DNA of 64,000 bases from Flavobacterium frigoris PS1 (GCF_000252125.1 NZ_AHKF01000004.1:1-64000), one strand, 5' to 3'; positions 54,053-63,761 are shown, counted from the first letter of the stretch. The notes: generated from the letters alone by a model not told the origin. Numbers and translations are program-made.

Positions 54053-55660
54053 TCACTTCCCTTTTAGCAAATTAATGCTTACTGTAGCTATATTCGAGTC
54101 TGGGAATCGCTTAAAGAATAGGGTGTCTGGATACAATCCGGCTTCTGCTGCCATTTTATGTAGCACCGATATTTCTACAATATACTGATCTGAAAATCCA
54201 TGAGTCGCATCGTAAGCAGTTGCAGCCGTTTTGCCTAAATTCTCTGCCGTTAAGACTGGAGGAATCGTGTGCAATTCAATCATCAACAAGCCGAATTTTC
54301 TAACATATGGTGACCATTTGTAAAAATGCTCTAATAGATTGTCTTCTACGAGATTGTTGCTAATTAGCATTCCTCTGTGTGCAAATGCGCCCGTGGATAG
54401 GCTAACCCTGTCCGCTGTGGTGTTTTTTGGTATTTCCCAAATGCGGTTGTGATCCAGAAAAGTACGCACATTCAACAAATCTTTTAAATCTATGCCATAA
54501 TTTTCCATTAAATCATCTGCTAAAATATCTGGACGCCCAATATCACCCCAAATGACTTTAGCCCAAATATCGGCTTTGATCAAATTAGCGCGGGTAACTT
54601 TTAACGCGGCCTGATTGTAATCAGCTCCAACAAGAAACAACGGATAATCATCAAGCATTTTGCCTCGTAAAGTTTGCCTTTCGATAACATCAAAAATATG
54701 CTCTAAGAAAGCGCCATTACCGCAGCCCATGTCTAAAATCCCCTTTGGCTGGTTCTCTATGGGAAGATTAAACAGCCTGACGATAATTTCATCCACAACT
54801 TTAAAATAACCGTCATGAGCACCGCCACTACCCCATACATTCATTTCGCGATCCACATGAAGTTCATCCTCGCCTTCAGCAACATTGCGTAATACACTAG
54901 AATTGCCAAAAAGCAAATCATCCATTTTACTGAATGTAGGCATATAGGAAACAGTCACCCCGTAAGCAGATGCTCTTTTGGCAAAAAAGAGTCCTGTTTC
55001 CGTAAATTGATAGTTACCGTTCTTTTGAGTAAACCAACCCAAATGCGCCAAGAAATCCAAAATGATTTTAAAATTTTCAGGAGACTTGTGAAACTCTTCT
55101 GGCCGGAAGGAAATTTCCATAAAATACTTATGAAACATGCCGCTCATGCCAAGTCGGACTAAAGTTGGGCCAACTAATGCACCTTCAATATGAGTTAATA
55201 TTTGTTGTTTTACTTCATTGATTATAGAATCATCCGAAAATACGATGCCATAATTTTTTTTATACTTTTCAAAAATTCCTTTCAAGAGTTCAAAAGGGGC
55301 TTCTTCAAATAGTCTGGGATGGAATTGCATCGAAAAGTGCAATAAATCAACTACATCTTCATAGAGATGAAAAAGCGAAAAGGCAACTTCACTTTTTTCG
55401 GTCAAGCCAAATTTTATTTCGTCAGTCCCATTATTTATATAGTACTTCAGGAATCCTTGCGAACATAAAACGCGTAAACCAACATTGAGATAACCTTCGT
55501 TTGCCTCAAATTGAGAAGTCAATTCACTAAGCGTACACTCCTTTTTATCGAGTATAAAAGACAACACCCCTTTTTTATGTAAAGCGTAAGCGACAGGTGC
55601 CGTTACTAATCCATCCAAATGTCTAAAAATCGAACTTCTGAGAGAAACTTTATCAATCAT
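54053..55660 (-). CDS. Class I SAM-dependent methyltransferase with N-terminal regulatory domain
   Basis: 535 residues from the ATG at 55660 (an upstream TTG is unlikely). The N-terminal part resembles the dimerisation winged-helix of O-methyltransferases (LDGLVTAPVAYALHKKGVL, and a second such segment with FLAHLGWFTQKNGNYQFTETG). The SAM site is GILDMGCGNGAFLEHIF with D in LVGADYN. The C-terminal segment matches what I recall of AprA-like polyketide methyltransferases. No biosynthetic genes are nearby, so the substrate is unknown. Confidence 0.8.
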   Translation of the reverse strand: MIDKVSLRSSIFRHLDGLVTAPVAYALHKKGVLSFILDKKECTLSELTSQFEANEGYLNVGLRVLCSQGFLKYYINNGTDEIKFGLTEKSEVAFSLFHLYEDVVDLLHFSMQFHPRLFEEAPFELLKGIFEKYKKNYGIVFSDDSIINEVKQQILTHIEGALVGPTLVRLGMSGMFHKYFMEISFRPEEFHKSPENFKIILDFLAHLGWFTQKNGNYQFTETGLFFAKRASAYGVTVSYMPTFSKMDDLLFGNSSVLRNVAEGEDELHVDREMNVWGSGGAHDGYFKVVDEIIVRLFNLPIENQPKGILDMGCGNGAFLEHIFDVIERQTLRGKMLDDYPLFLVGADYNQAALKVTRANLIKADIWAKVIWGDIGRPDILADDLMENYGIDLKDLLNVRTFLDHNRIWEIPKNTTADRVSLSTGAFAHRGMLISNNLVEDNLLEHFYKWSPYVRKFGLLMIELHTIPPVLTAENLGKTAATAYDATHGFSDQYIVEISVLHKMAAEAGLYPDTLFFKRFPDSNIATVSINLLKGK

Positions 55661-55770
55661 AAACAAGCTTTTTTAAGTGAGTGGCATTCGAATAAAATCA
55701 AACAACCATACCCAAATATATAAAATTCCGCCCTAACAATGAATTCCCTCTTTACAATCTAATTTTTTAA

Positions 55771-56226
55771 CTACCCATTCAACTGGATTTGTCTTTTGGC
55801 TTCTCCAATGACAAAAGCGACGGAGTTGGCTATATTAAAACTACGAATATTGGCTGACATCGGAATCTTTAAATGGTTTTCAAACTGCTCTAATACTTCT
55901 TCGCTTAGGCCTTTGCTCTCTTTTCCAAAAACCAACCAATCTCCATCTTGAAATTCAATTTCTAAATACGACTTTTCGGCATGGGAACTCATAAGAAAGA
56001 CTCTAGAGGTATCAGGAACTACTGATTTCCATTCGGCTACATTTTGGTATTCCGTAACATCAAGATGCACCCAGTAATCCAAGCCCGAACGTTTCAGGTT
56101 TTTATCATTTATCACAAACCCAAAAGGATGTATTAGGTGCAATCGGCTTTCGGTGCCTACACACAATCGACCAATATTTCCCGTGTTATTTGGTATTTCC
56201 GGTTCAACTAAAACAATGTTCAACAT
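55771..56226 (-). CDS. trmL: tRNA (cytidine(34)-2'-O)-methyltransferase
   Basis: 151 residues, a minimal SPOUT methyltransferase. MLNIVLVEPEIPNNTGNIGRLC at the start, DWLVFGKESKGLSEEV and IPMSANIRSFNIANSVAFVIGEA form the trefoil-knot SAM site. Methylates the wobble base of tRNA-Leu isoacceptors. It is 49 bases downstream of a pseudouridine synthase gene on the same strand, another RNA-modifying enzyme. Confidence 0.93.
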   Translation of the reverse strand: MLNIVLVEPEIPNNTGNIGRLCVGTESRLHLIHPFGFVINDKNLKRSGLDYWVHLDVTEYQNVAEWKSVVPDTSRVFLMSSHAEKSYLEIEFQDGDWLVFGKESKGLSEEVLEQFENHLKIPMSANIRSFNIANSVAFVIGEAKRQIQLNG

Positions 56227-56275
56227 TTTTTATTTATTTTAAAGATTGAGAAATAAAAGAATTGTACCCAATCTA

Positions 56276-56851
56276 TTACATCTCGATTTGAAAATCACTC
56301 ACTTCGATTACTTCCCCTGATTGCAAATTGTCAAGATGTACATTTCCTATTCGGACGCGCACCAATCGTAAAGTAGGAAAACCTACTGCCGCAGTCATTT
56401 TCCTGACTTGTCTAAACTTCCCTTCATTGACGATAATCGACGCCCACGAAGTTGGGCCATGCCGCTCATCCCGAATCTTTTTTCCTCTTAGTCCAAAGTT
56501 AGGTGTTTCCTCAATTAGAAAAGATTCACAGCGTTTAGTGATGTATTTAGTACCATTGAAACCTATTTCAACCCCCATTTTCATTTTATCAATTGCTTCT
56601 TGGGTAATGATACCATCCACTTGCACATAATATTCCTTGTCCACTTTTTTAGAACGAATAATTTCGCTCATCTTTCCATCAGTGGTTAACAATAATAAAC
56701 CTTCGGAGTCTTCATCCAATCGTCCTATTGCCATTGTTCCTTTGGGAAATTCGTGCAATTCTCCCAGTAGCTTCTTCTTCCTTTTCAATTCATAAATAAA
56801 TTGACTTAGATAGCCGTAGGGTTTGTGGAGGATAAAATTTTGATGGGACAT
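56276..56851 (-). CDS. Pseudouridine synthase, RluE/RsuA family
   Basis: 191 residues from the ATG at 56851. Longer in-frame starts would add a hydrophobic stretch foreign to the family, and a promoter lies just upstream of this ATG. HKPYGYLSQF, then GRLDEDSEGLLLLTTDG with the catalytic Asp in GRLD, and the RQVRKMTAAVGFPTLRLVRVRIG end. No S4 domain, as in RluE. Likely modifies 23S rRNA (position 2457 in E. coli). Confidence 0.92.
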   Translation of the reverse strand: MSHQNFILHKPYGYLSQFIYELKRKKKLLGELHEFPKGTMAIGRLDEDSEGLLLLTTDGKMSEIIRSKKVDKEYYVQVDGIITQEAIDKMKMGVEIGFNGTKYITKRCESFLIEETPNFGLRGKKIRDERHGPTSWASIIVNEGKFRQVRKMTAAVGFPTLRLVRVRIGNVHLDNLQSGEVIEVSDFQIEM

Positions 56852-56878
56852 TAGTTGTGTTAAAATGATATTGGGATG

Positions 56879-56907
56879 CAAATATAGCGTTGTTTTATCA
56901 GCATCAA
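56879..56907 (-). promoter_or_regulatory. Promoter of the pseudouridine synthase gene
   Basis: On the minus strand TTG (56907-56905), spacer 18, TATATTTG (56886-56879). It supports the start at 56851. Confidence 0.65.
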
Positions 56908-57008
56908 ACAGCAACAAGCCAAATTTCATTCTTCTAAAAGCAATGTTAAATAATATAAATAGTTCATTTATAATCAGTATCATTATATTATTGAAAAAAA
57001 AATATACC

Positions 57009-57359
57009 ATGGAAAATAAAGAAAAACAAAATAGCAATGAAGGCAGTAAAGAGACAAATATAGATTCAAAAACCAATTCTCAAGAATCTATTCTAATTGA
57101 CGAAATAGAAATTGATGCCGAGGGCAATAAAAAAATAGTTCAAAGAGCAAGAAATTTAAATAGCTCCGTTGACCCTACTACTACAGAAATAACTTCGAGT
57201 GATAATGAAAATTCAAGTCGTGGCGTAAGTACCGAAAAAGAAGTTATGAAAACTATTGAAAATGAGGATCTCAATTCCGATATCACTGCAAAGCGATATC
57301 CAGCCTCACATCCTGATAATCACAAAAATCGAGGGAATATGGAATTAGATGAAGAATAA
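57009..57359 (+). CDS. Acidic, probably disordered protein
   Basis: 116 residues from the ATG at 57009. Rich in Glu, Asn, Ser and Asp (SKETNIDSKTNSQ, NENSSRGVSTEKEV), without signal or helices that suggest a fold; one better-structured segment is ILIDEIEIDAEGNKK. I do not recognise it. The frame is open further upstream but that part is hydrophobic and overlaps the promoter region of the divergent gene, so the later start is preferred. A terminator follows. Confidence 0.65.
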   Translation: MENKEKQNSNEGSKETNIDSKTNSQESILIDEIEIDAEGNKKIVQRARNLNSSVDPTTTEITSSDNENSSRGVSTEKEVMKTIENEDLNSDITAKRYPASHPDNHKNRGNMELDEE

Positions 57360-57377
57360 AGACTTTTTAATAATTTG

Positions 57378-57417
57378 AAAAGCCAATAAGAACAATCGTT
57401 TTTATTGGCTTTTTTTG
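57378..57417 (+). terminator. Terminator before rmuC
   Basis: AAAAGCCAATA (57378-57388) pairs with TATTGGCTTTT, followed by T residues. It is 18 bases after the stop of the acidic protein. Confidence 0.88.
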
Positions 57418-57488
57418 TTTTCCTTTTAATAAATTTAGCACTAAGATATATTATTACTTACTTTTACTACTCACAAAGAAATCCTTTC

Positions 57489-58859
57489 ATGTCAAATATG
57501 CTTCCCTTTTTAATCCTATTTATTATCGCACTCGCCATCGGGGTTTTCATTGGTAAACTTATTTTTTCTGCTCGGTTTCAGTCGGAGAAAATAAGTTTGG
57601 AAGAAAAATTAATTGCGCTAAATTCACAATTCAACCAGCTGAAGGAGCAATTTTCAAATGACAAAGTAGTTTTCGAAAAACAATTGCAAACAGCTAATTT
57701 GGACAAAGAAACGATTCGAAATGAAAAAGACAGCCTAGCGATTCAACTTTCAAAAAAAGAAGTTGATTTTGAGAATCTTTGGGAGCGCAACAAAGAGCAA
57801 AAAAACGAGGTGGAAAAACTACAGGAAAAATTCACAAAAGAATTCGAAAATTTAGCCAATAAGATATTAGACGAAAAGTCGAATAAATTCACTGAACAGA
57901 ATAAAGAAAATATGAAAAATATCTTGACGCCTTTGCAAGATAAGATTCACTTATTCGAAAAGAAAGTCGAAGACACCCACAAAGAGAGTATCGATTATCA
58001 TGCAGCTTTACGCCAACAAATTTTAGGCTTACGCGAAATGAATATCCAGATGAGTAAGGAAACCATCAATCTGACCAAAGCTTTAAAAGGAGACAGTAAA
58101 ATGCAAGGGAATTGGGGTGAACTCGTTCTAGAACGTGTATTGGAAAAATCAGGATTAGAAAAAGGTCGTGAGTATGAAGTGCAGCAGGCTTTTACTACAG
58201 AGGAAGGAAATCGTGTTTTTCCGGATGTGGTTATCAATTTGCCTGATGGCAAAAAAATGATTGTCGATTCAAAAGTATCCTTGACTGCTTATGAAAAATA
58301 CATCAACGAGGACGAGGACGATTTAAAAAACGGTTATCTAAAAGAACATGTCAATTCCATAAAACGTCACGTAGAACAACTAGGAAATAAGAATTACCAG
58401 GATTTATACCAGATAGAAAGTCCTGATTTTGTTTTGCTTTTTATCCCAATTGAACCCGCATTTGCCATGGCTCTGAATGAGGACACTACATTGTACAACA
58501 AAGCATTCGAAAAAAACATTGTAATCGTTACTCCCGCCACATTATTAGCTACATTACGGACTATTGACAGCATGTGGGCGAATCAAAAACAACAAGAAAA
58601 TGCCTTTGAAATAGCACGTCAGGCAGGTGCATTATATGATAAATTCGAAGGTTTTGTTTCTGATCTGATAAAAATTGGAAAGAAAATAGACGAAAGCAAA
58701 ATAGAATATAGTAGCGCTATGAACAAGCTGGTCGAAGGAAAAGGAAATTTGATTGTAAGCGTCGAGAAGTTGAAAAAGATGGGAGCCAAAGCTAAAAAAT
58801 CGATCCCCGAAAACATATTATCCAGAGCTGAAAAAGACGAAAACCAATTATTAAATTAA
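57489..58859 (+). CDS. rmuC: DNA recombination protein RmuC
   Basis: 456 residues from the ATG at 57489; a longer in-frame start would run through the upstream terminator. An N-terminal membrane anchor (LPFLILFIIALAIGVFIGKL), a long coiled coil (about 35-165) and a nuclease-like RmuC domain (GNWGELVLERVLEKSGLEKGREYE, PDVVINLPDGKKMIVDSKVSL). RmuC limits inversion at short inverted repeats in E. coli. The next gene starts 8 bases later. Confidence 0.93.
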   Translation: MSNMLPFLILFIIALAIGVFIGKLIFSARFQSEKISLEEKLIALNSQFNQLKEQFSNDKVVFEKQLQTANLDKETIRNEKDSLAIQLSKKEVDFENLWERNKEQKNEVEKLQEKFTKEFENLANKILDEKSNKFTEQNKENMKNILTPLQDKIHLFEKKVEDTHKESIDYHAALRQQILGLREMNIQMSKETINLTKALKGDSKMQGNWGELVLERVLEKSGLEKGREYEVQQAFTTEEGNRVFPDVVINLPDGKKMIVDSKVSLTAYEKYINEDEDDLKNGYLKEHVNSIKRHVEQLGNKNYQDLYQIESPDFVLLFIPIEPAFAMALNEDTTLYNKAFEKNIVIVTPATLLATLRTIDSMWANQKQQENAFEIARQAGALYDKFEGFVSDLIKIGKKIDESKIEYSSAMNKLVEGKGNLIVSVEKLKKMGAKAKKSIPENILSRAEKDENQLLN

Positions 58860-58867
58860 AGAGTACC

Positions 58868-59233
58868 ATGAAAAAAATTTTAGGAATTCTAGTAAGTGTC
58901 ATCATATTATCTATAGCGTGCTATTTTACTTTTGTATACTACGCCACTTATAGCGAAGGCGTTCGATCAGGACATTTAATAAAATTTAGCCACAAAGGAG
59001 TGGCATTCAAAACTTGGGAAGGCGAAATAAGTCAAGGAATGTCGGGATCACAAATTTTTGCTTTTTCTGTATTGGATAAGGACAAGCAAGTGATTTCCAA
59101 TTTGAAAGAACTCGAAGGCCAATATGTAAAAGTATCTTACATAGAACGCTACAAAACATTTCCTTGGTGGGGTGATACCAAATATTACCTAATTGCCGTA
59201 AAAAAAGAAAACTCACCATTTCAAAATAAATAA
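58868..59233 (+). CDS. Membrane-anchored protein of unknown function
   Basis: 121 residues: a signal anchor (GILVSVIILSIACYFTFVYY) and a beta-rich extracytoplasmic part (SHKGVAFKTWEGEISQG, LKELEGQYVKVSYIERY, FPWWGDTKYYLIAV). The latter half looks like a small OB-like domain. A recurring flavobacterial protein by my memory, without a known role. It starts 8 bases after rmuC and is followed by a thioesterase at 2 bases, so the three form an operon. Confidence 0.8.
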   Translation: MKKILGILVSVIILSIACYFTFVYYATYSEGVRSGHLIKFSHKGVAFKTWEGEISQGMSGSQIFAFSVLDKDKQVISNLKELEGQYVKVSYIERYKTFPWWGDTKYYLIAVKKENSPFQNK

Positions 59234-59235
59234 AC

Positions 59236-59784
59236 ATGAATTCGATATTCAAAACAGTTGCCTCTTCAAATATTACTATTTCAGAGCTAATGCTGCCTTC
59301 TCACACCAATTTTAGTGGTAAAATACATGGTGGCTACATTCTTTCCTTACTAGATCAGATTGCTTTTGCCTGTGCTTCTAAATTCTCAGGGAATTACTGT
59401 GTTACCGCCTCTGTTGATACTGTTGACTTTTTAAGACCTATTGAAGTGGGAGAATTGGTGACAATGAAAGCCAGTGTAAACTACGTGGGTAATAGTTCCA
59501 TGATTATTGGTATTCGCGTCGAATCAGAAAATATACAAACCGGTAAAATAAACCATTGCAATTCTTCTTACTTTACCATGGTCTCCAAGCACAAAGATGG
59601 AACAAATGCAAAGGTGCCAGGACTCCTATTGTCCGACCTAGAAGAAGTCCGTCGCTTTTGTAATTGCATCAAACAAATTTCATTGAAAAAGGAAAAAGAC
59701 CGTCATGAAGAAAATTTTAATTACAGTTCAATAGAAACTTTAGACAGCTTGGCAAAATACAACGTATTGGTTCAAATCAGTTAA
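59236..59784 (+). CDS. Acyl-CoA thioesterase, hotdog fold
   Basis: 182 residues. LPSHTNFSGKIHGGYILSLLDQIAFACASKF is the classical YciA/ACOT hotdog motif with the catalytic Asp, followed by VDTVDFLRPIEVGELVTMKA and NHCNSSYFTMV. Hydrolyses acyl-CoAs in the cytosol; the chain length preference is not readable. Last gene of the rmuC operon; a terminator hairpin follows. Confidence 0.93.
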   Translation: MNSIFKTVASSNITISELMLPSHTNFSGKIHGGYILSLLDQIAFACASKFSGNYCVTASVDTVDFLRPIEVGELVTMKASVNYVGNSSMIIGIRVESENIQTGKINHCNSSYFTMVSKHKDGTNAKVPGLLLSDLEEVRRFCNCIKQISLKKEKDRHEENFNYSSIETLDSLAKYNVLVQIS

Positions 59785-59803
59785 ATAACACCTATTCTAT
59801 TAC

Positions 59804-59848
59804 AAATATTCGCTTCAGATCAAAAGAGCTGAAACGAATATTTTTTTT
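59804..59848 (+). terminator. Terminator of the rmuC-thioesterase operon
   Basis: AAATATTCG-C-TTCAG pairs with CTGAA-A-CGAATATTT around a 10-base loop, ending in a T run. The internal C/A mismatch is tolerable. Confidence 0.85.
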
Positions 59849-59934
59849 AGGCTTATTTTTCATATAAAACCCTGTAATGCATATCCGTTATGGAATAATT
59901 TCCGTAACTTTAAGTAGTACAATTCTCATTACAT

Positions 59935-60474
59935 ATGAAAAAAACGCTACTCCTTTTTTTATTGCTTCTTTCAAACACAATTAATGCACAAGAAAAAATG
60001 ACTACCACAAATGGCGTTATTATTTTTGAAGCATCTATTCCTTTTTTTGAAGCGGTAGCAGCAAAAAATGAAACATTAACCTGTGTTTTGAAAACGAAAA
60101 AGGGAACTATATCATTTGTAACTTCTATTAAGACTTTTCGTTTTAAGCGAGCTCTGATGGAAGAGCACTTCAATGAAAATTATTTAGAAAGTGATCGCTA
60201 TCCAAAGGCGGCCTTTAAAGGTTTAATTGAAAAGTTTGATCTAAAAGATATAGATCCCACCCCAAAGGACTATTACATTAAAGGAAAAATGACAATTCAT
60301 GGAAAATCAAGAAACATTCGTATAGTTGCCCAAATTAAGAAAGCAATAAAAGGAATAGAACTCACATCAAATTTTACGCTCAACACTGATGATTTTAATA
60401 TCGAAATCCCATTTATCGTGCGAAGTAAAATATCAAAAAAAGTGGCTGTTAGCGTTTATTCCAATTTACAATAA
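59935..60474 (+). CDS. YceI family protein
   Basis: 179 residues with signal peptide (1-18, ending NAQ). YceI-type lipocalin-like barrel: GVIIFEASIPFFEAVAAKNET, the MEEHFNENYLESDRYPKAAFKG motif and FTLNTDDFNIEIPFIVRSKI. Binds isoprenoid-type lipids in the periplasm in studied members. Only 2 bases separate its stop from the convergent epimerase gene. Confidence 0.88.
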   Translation: MKKTLLLFLLLLSNTINAQEKMTTTNGVIIFEASIPFFEAVAAKNETLTCVLKTKKGTISFVTSIKTFRFKRALMEEHFNENYLESDRYPKAAFKGLIEKFDLKDIDPTPKDYYIKGKMTIHGKSRNIRIVAQIKKAIKGIELTSNFTLNTDDFNIEIPFIVRSKISKKVAVSVYSNLQ

Positions 60475-60476
60475 CT

Positions 60477-61391
60477 CTATTTGAACAAACAAATTTTAAG
60501 GGTGTCCTCTAAATTTTTGTGCCTAAAATTAAATCCTGTACTTTCTATTTTTTCAGAAGAGATTCTCCTTCCTGTAAGTACTAACTTAGCCATTTCCCCC
60601 ATCATTAATTTTAGTAAAAAAGCAGGTACGTTAGGAAGCCAAATGGAGTAACCATAAACCTTAGCCAGTGTTTTAGAAAAAATGCTATTGGTGGTATCGT
60701 CATTAATCGCCGCATTATAAGCCCCACTCATATTTGGATTCTTTAACGCTTCAAGATATATAGAGCACAGATCATCAACATAAATCCAAGGCATATACTG
60801 CTTGCCTGAACCTAATGCCGACCCCAGTCGCATTTTAAAAATGGGAGTTAGTTTATCCAAAAAGCCATCATTCATACCTAGTACAAGTCCTGTACGCACT
60901 TTTACTGTACGTATGCCAAATTGTTCAAATTTGTCAGCTGCAGCCTCCCAATTTTGGCAAACTCTACCTAAGAAATCATTCGCCGGACGTGTATTTTCAG
61001 TACAAATTGCTTGCCCATTTACCGCACCATAAATACCGATTGCCGATGCCGAAATAAAAGCTTCCAATTTTTTATTATGTTTTTCTAAAACCGAAAAAAT
61101 TAATTGCGCTGATTGTTGCCTACTGCTAACAATGGTTTCTTGACGTTCTTTGGTCCATCTTTTTCCCGCAATATTAGCACCAGCGAGATGTATGATATAG
61201 TCCGCTTTTAAAACTGCATCCTCCTCTATAATCTGACCCTTTACATCCCAGGTATAATAAAAAATATTGGCCGTATCAGCTCTTTTGCTTCTACTCAAAA
61301 TAGAAATGGTATATCCGTTATCAATTAATAGATGGCTTAGGTGTTTGCCAACAAATCCAGAACCTCCAGTTATTAATACATTTTTCTTCAT
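60477..61391 (-). CDS. TIGR01777 family epimerase-like protein
   Basis: 304 residues from the ATG at 61391; the longer frame has an atypical hydrophobic extension. Extended short-chain dehydrogenase fold with NAD loop LITGGSGFVGKHLS, IIHLAGANIAGKRWTKERQE and SASAIGIYG, then the family end motif around TGRRISSEKIESTGFNFRHK. This family (YfcH, SulA) has no firmly known substrate. Monocistronic. Confidence 0.92.
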   Translation of the reverse strand: MKKNVLITGGSGFVGKHLSHLLIDNGYTISILSRSKRADTANIFYYTWDVKGQIIEEDAVLKADYIIHLAGANIAGKRWTKERQETIVSSRQQSAQLIFSVLEKHNKKLEAFISASAIGIYGAVNGQAICTENTRPANDFLGRVCQNWEAAADKFEQFGIRTVKVRTGLVLGMNDGFLDKLTPIFKMRLGSALGSGKQYMPWIYVDDLCSIYLEALKNPNMSGAYNAAINDDTTNSIFSKTLAKVYGYSIWLPNVPAFLLKLMMGEMAKLVLTGRRISSEKIESTGFNFRHKNLEDTLKICLFK

Positions 61392-61512
61392 GACAGCTAT
61401 ATTTTTTGATTTAGAATACTTTAACAAATATACTAAATAATTTTTGTTTAACATTATGATGATTTGGTTAAACATTTACTACCTTTATACCCTAATATAA
61501 AAAGTCTAAGAA

Positions 61513-62175
61513 ATGGCAACTAAGAAAAATAAAATCACAAAGGAAAATATAGTTTCTATGTATATGGATTATACATTGGAAAAGGGCGAAAAACCAAAAT
61601 CAGTATACCTCTTTGCAAAATTGAATGATTTTCCAGAAGCGGAGTTCTATACGTTTTTTGGAACAATTGAAAGTATTGAGAAAGAAATCTACAAGATGTT
61701 CTTCGAAAAAACTGTTGCATTACTTCACAAGGACGAGAACTACCCTGAGTATGATATGAAAAGTAAACTATTAAGTTTCTATTTTACATTCTTCGAATTG
61801 TTATCTGCCAATAGAAGCTATGTAACGATGAGCTTAAAAGAACATAACAATCAGCTAAAGAACCTGATGCTACTTTCTGGCTTGAGAAATAACTTTAAAA
61901 AATATATCGGAGAAATCTTAACAGACGACTATCGCATAAAGCAAGAGAAAGCTCAGGAGTTACAAGAAAAAGCAATTCAAGAAAGTGCCTGGGTACAATT
62001 TTTATTTACCCTTAAATTTTGGTTAGATGATGAATCCCCTGCTTTTGAAAAAACGGATATTTATATTGAAAAATCAGTAAAACTAAGTTTCGAACTAATA
62101 AATATGGCTCCTATTGACAGTTTAATAGATTTTGGAAAATTTATTTTCAAAGAAAAAACACAAAACAAACAATGA
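61513..62175 (+). CDS. TetR-like transcription regulator
   Basis: 220 residues. N-terminal helical domain (KITKENIVSMYMDYTLEKGEKPKSVYLFAKLNDFPEAEFYTFFGT) in the place of the TetR helix-turn-helix, then a helical ligand domain. The DNA-binding helix is less canonical than in E. coli TetR. Its stop overlaps the start of the next gene by 4 bases (ATGA), so it is co-transcribed with an AarF-type kinase. Confidence 0.82.
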   Translation: MATKKNKITKENIVSMYMDYTLEKGEKPKSVYLFAKLNDFPEAEFYTFFGTIESIEKEIYKMFFEKTVALLHKDENYPEYDMKSKLLSFYFTFFELLSANRSYVTMSLKEHNNQLKNLMLLSGLRNNFKKYIGEILTDDYRIKQEKAQELQEKAIQESAWVQFLFTLKFWLDDESPAFEKTDIYIEKSVKLSFELINMAPIDSLIDFGKFIFKEKTQNKQ

Positions 62176-63482
62176 AAACGATAGATTATATACCAACAAG
62201 TAAAATTGAAAGAGCTACCAAACTAGTTCAAACCGGAGCGAAAATTGGAGTCAACTATATTAAGTACTATGGAGAAAAGATGGTCAATTCAGACTTGACC
62301 CGCGATAAACTGAACGTAGACAATGCAGAGGATATCTATGAAGGACTTAGTAGTTTGAAGGGTAGTGCGTTAAAAGTGGCACAAATGCTAAGCATGGACA
62401 AAAGCTTTTTGCCTCAGGCGTACGTAGAAAAATTTTCTTTATCCCAGTTTTCTGTACCCCCACTATCAGGCCCATTAGTGCTGAAAACTTTTAAAGCAAA
62501 TTTCGGAAAAACTCCCTATGAAATATTTGACGAATTCAACGCAAATTCTGTAAATGCAGCAAGTATTGGTCAGGTTCACCTTGCCGTAAAAGACAATAAA
62601 AAGCTAGCCGTAAAAATCCAGTATCCTGGTGTAGCCAATAGTATTTCATCTGATTTGGCACTAGTAAAACCTATGGCCATTAGAATGTTCAACCTTCAAG
62701 GAAAGGATTCAGATAAGTATTTTAAGGAAGTTGAAGATAAATTAATCGAAGAAACGAACTACCTGTTAGAACTAGAACAAAGTGTGGAAGTCGTTAAAGC
62801 CTGCAAAAAAATAGAAAATTTAGCATTTCCTGAATATTACCCTGAGTTTTCATCTGAGAAGATTATTACTATGGATTGGATGAATGGCGTTCATCTTTCG
62901 GAATTTACAAAAAGCAATACTAACCAGCAAACAGCTGATATCATTGGCCAAGCACTATGGGATTTTTATATGTATCAAATACATGTTCTTAAAAAAGTTC
63001 ATGCTGATCCACATCCTGGTAACTTTCTAGTAAACAAAAAAAACGAATTGGTTGCTTTGGATTTTGGTTGTATGAAAAAAATACCAAATGATTTTTACGT
63101 TCCTTATTTTGAATTGATTGACAGAAAAGTAATTAATGACCCCAAAATATTTAATACAAAATTATTTGAATTAGAAATTTTGCGCTCTGATGATTCTCAG
63201 GAAGAGATTACCTACTTCACTGAAATGTTTCATGATTTGCTTTCGTTATTTACAAAACCGTTTCAAGAAGAATCCTTCGATTTTTCAGACGAAACCTTCT
63301 TTGAAAACATAGCCAAATTAGGAGAGCGTTTTTCAAAAGACACAAATCTTAGAAAAATGAATGGTAATAGAGGTTCAAAGCACTTCATCTATATGAATAG
63401 GACCTTTTTTGGACTATATAATTTAATGTTCGATTTGAAAGCGAAAATTGTGGTAAATCAATATCAAAAATACATATCCTAA
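62172..63482 (+). CDS. AarF/ABC1 family atypical kinase
   Basis: 436 residues. ABC1 domain with the KxGQ-like start (SLKGSALKVAQMLSMD), the Ala-rich loop AASIGQVHLA, Lys in LAVKIQYPG, catalytic HADPHPGNFLV and metal-binding ALDFGCMKK. Members such as UbiB/Coq8 support quinone or other isoprenoid lipid synthesis. It lies in a TetR-AarF-TIGR03643-SDR cluster that I recall near photolyase genes in flavobacteria. Confidence 0.93.
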   Translation: MKTIDYIPTSKIERATKLVQTGAKIGVNYIKYYGEKMVNSDLTRDKLNVDNAEDIYEGLSSLKGSALKVAQMLSMDKSFLPQAYVEKFSLSQFSVPPLSGPLVLKTFKANFGKTPYEIFDEFNANSVNAASIGQVHLAVKDNKKLAVKIQYPGVANSISSDLALVKPMAIRMFNLQGKDSDKYFKEVEDKLIEETNYLLELEQSVEVVKACKKIENLAFPEYYPEFSSEKIITMDWMNGVHLSEFTKSNTNQQTADIIGQALWDFYMYQIHVLKKVHADPHPGNFLVNKKNELVALDFGCMKKIPNDFYVPYFELIDRKVINDPKIFNTKLFELEILRSDDSQEEITYFTEMFHDLLSLFTKPFQEESFDFSDETFFENIAKLGERFSKDTNLRKMNGNRGSKHFIYMNRTFFGLYNLMFDLKAKIVVNQYQKYIS

Positions 63483-63761
63483 TTGAAAAAAGAATTTACA
63501 GATCTAGAAAAGGATCGCATTATAGAAATGGCTTGGGAAGACAGAACTACATTCGAGGCAATAGCTTTGCAATTTGGTTTGAAAGAACAAGAAGTGATTG
63601 ACCTAATGCGAACTGAAATGAAACCATCAAGCTTTAGAATGTGGCGTCAACGGGTTCAGGGAAGAAAAACCAAACACGCAAAATTAAGAGCATTTAGCGA
63701 AGGAAGGTTTAAATGCACGATGCAAAGGCAGATCAACAACAACAAAATTTCGAAGAGATAG
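63483..63761 (+). CDS. TIGR03643 family protein
   Basis: 92 residues starting with TTG at 63483, directly after the AarF stop. Shows IIEMAWEDRTTFEAIALQFGL, a helix-turn-helix-like segment, then KPSSFRMWRQRVQGRKTKH, the family hallmark. The C-terminus is basic and ends NNNKISKR. Function unknown; widespread next to photolyase/cryptochrome genes. The next gene begins 28 bases later. Confidence 0.88.
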   Translation: MKKEFTDLEKDRIIEMAWEDRTTFEAIALQFGLKEQEVIDLMRTEMKPSSFRMWRQRVQGRKTKHAKLRAFSEGRFKCTMQRQINNNKISKR

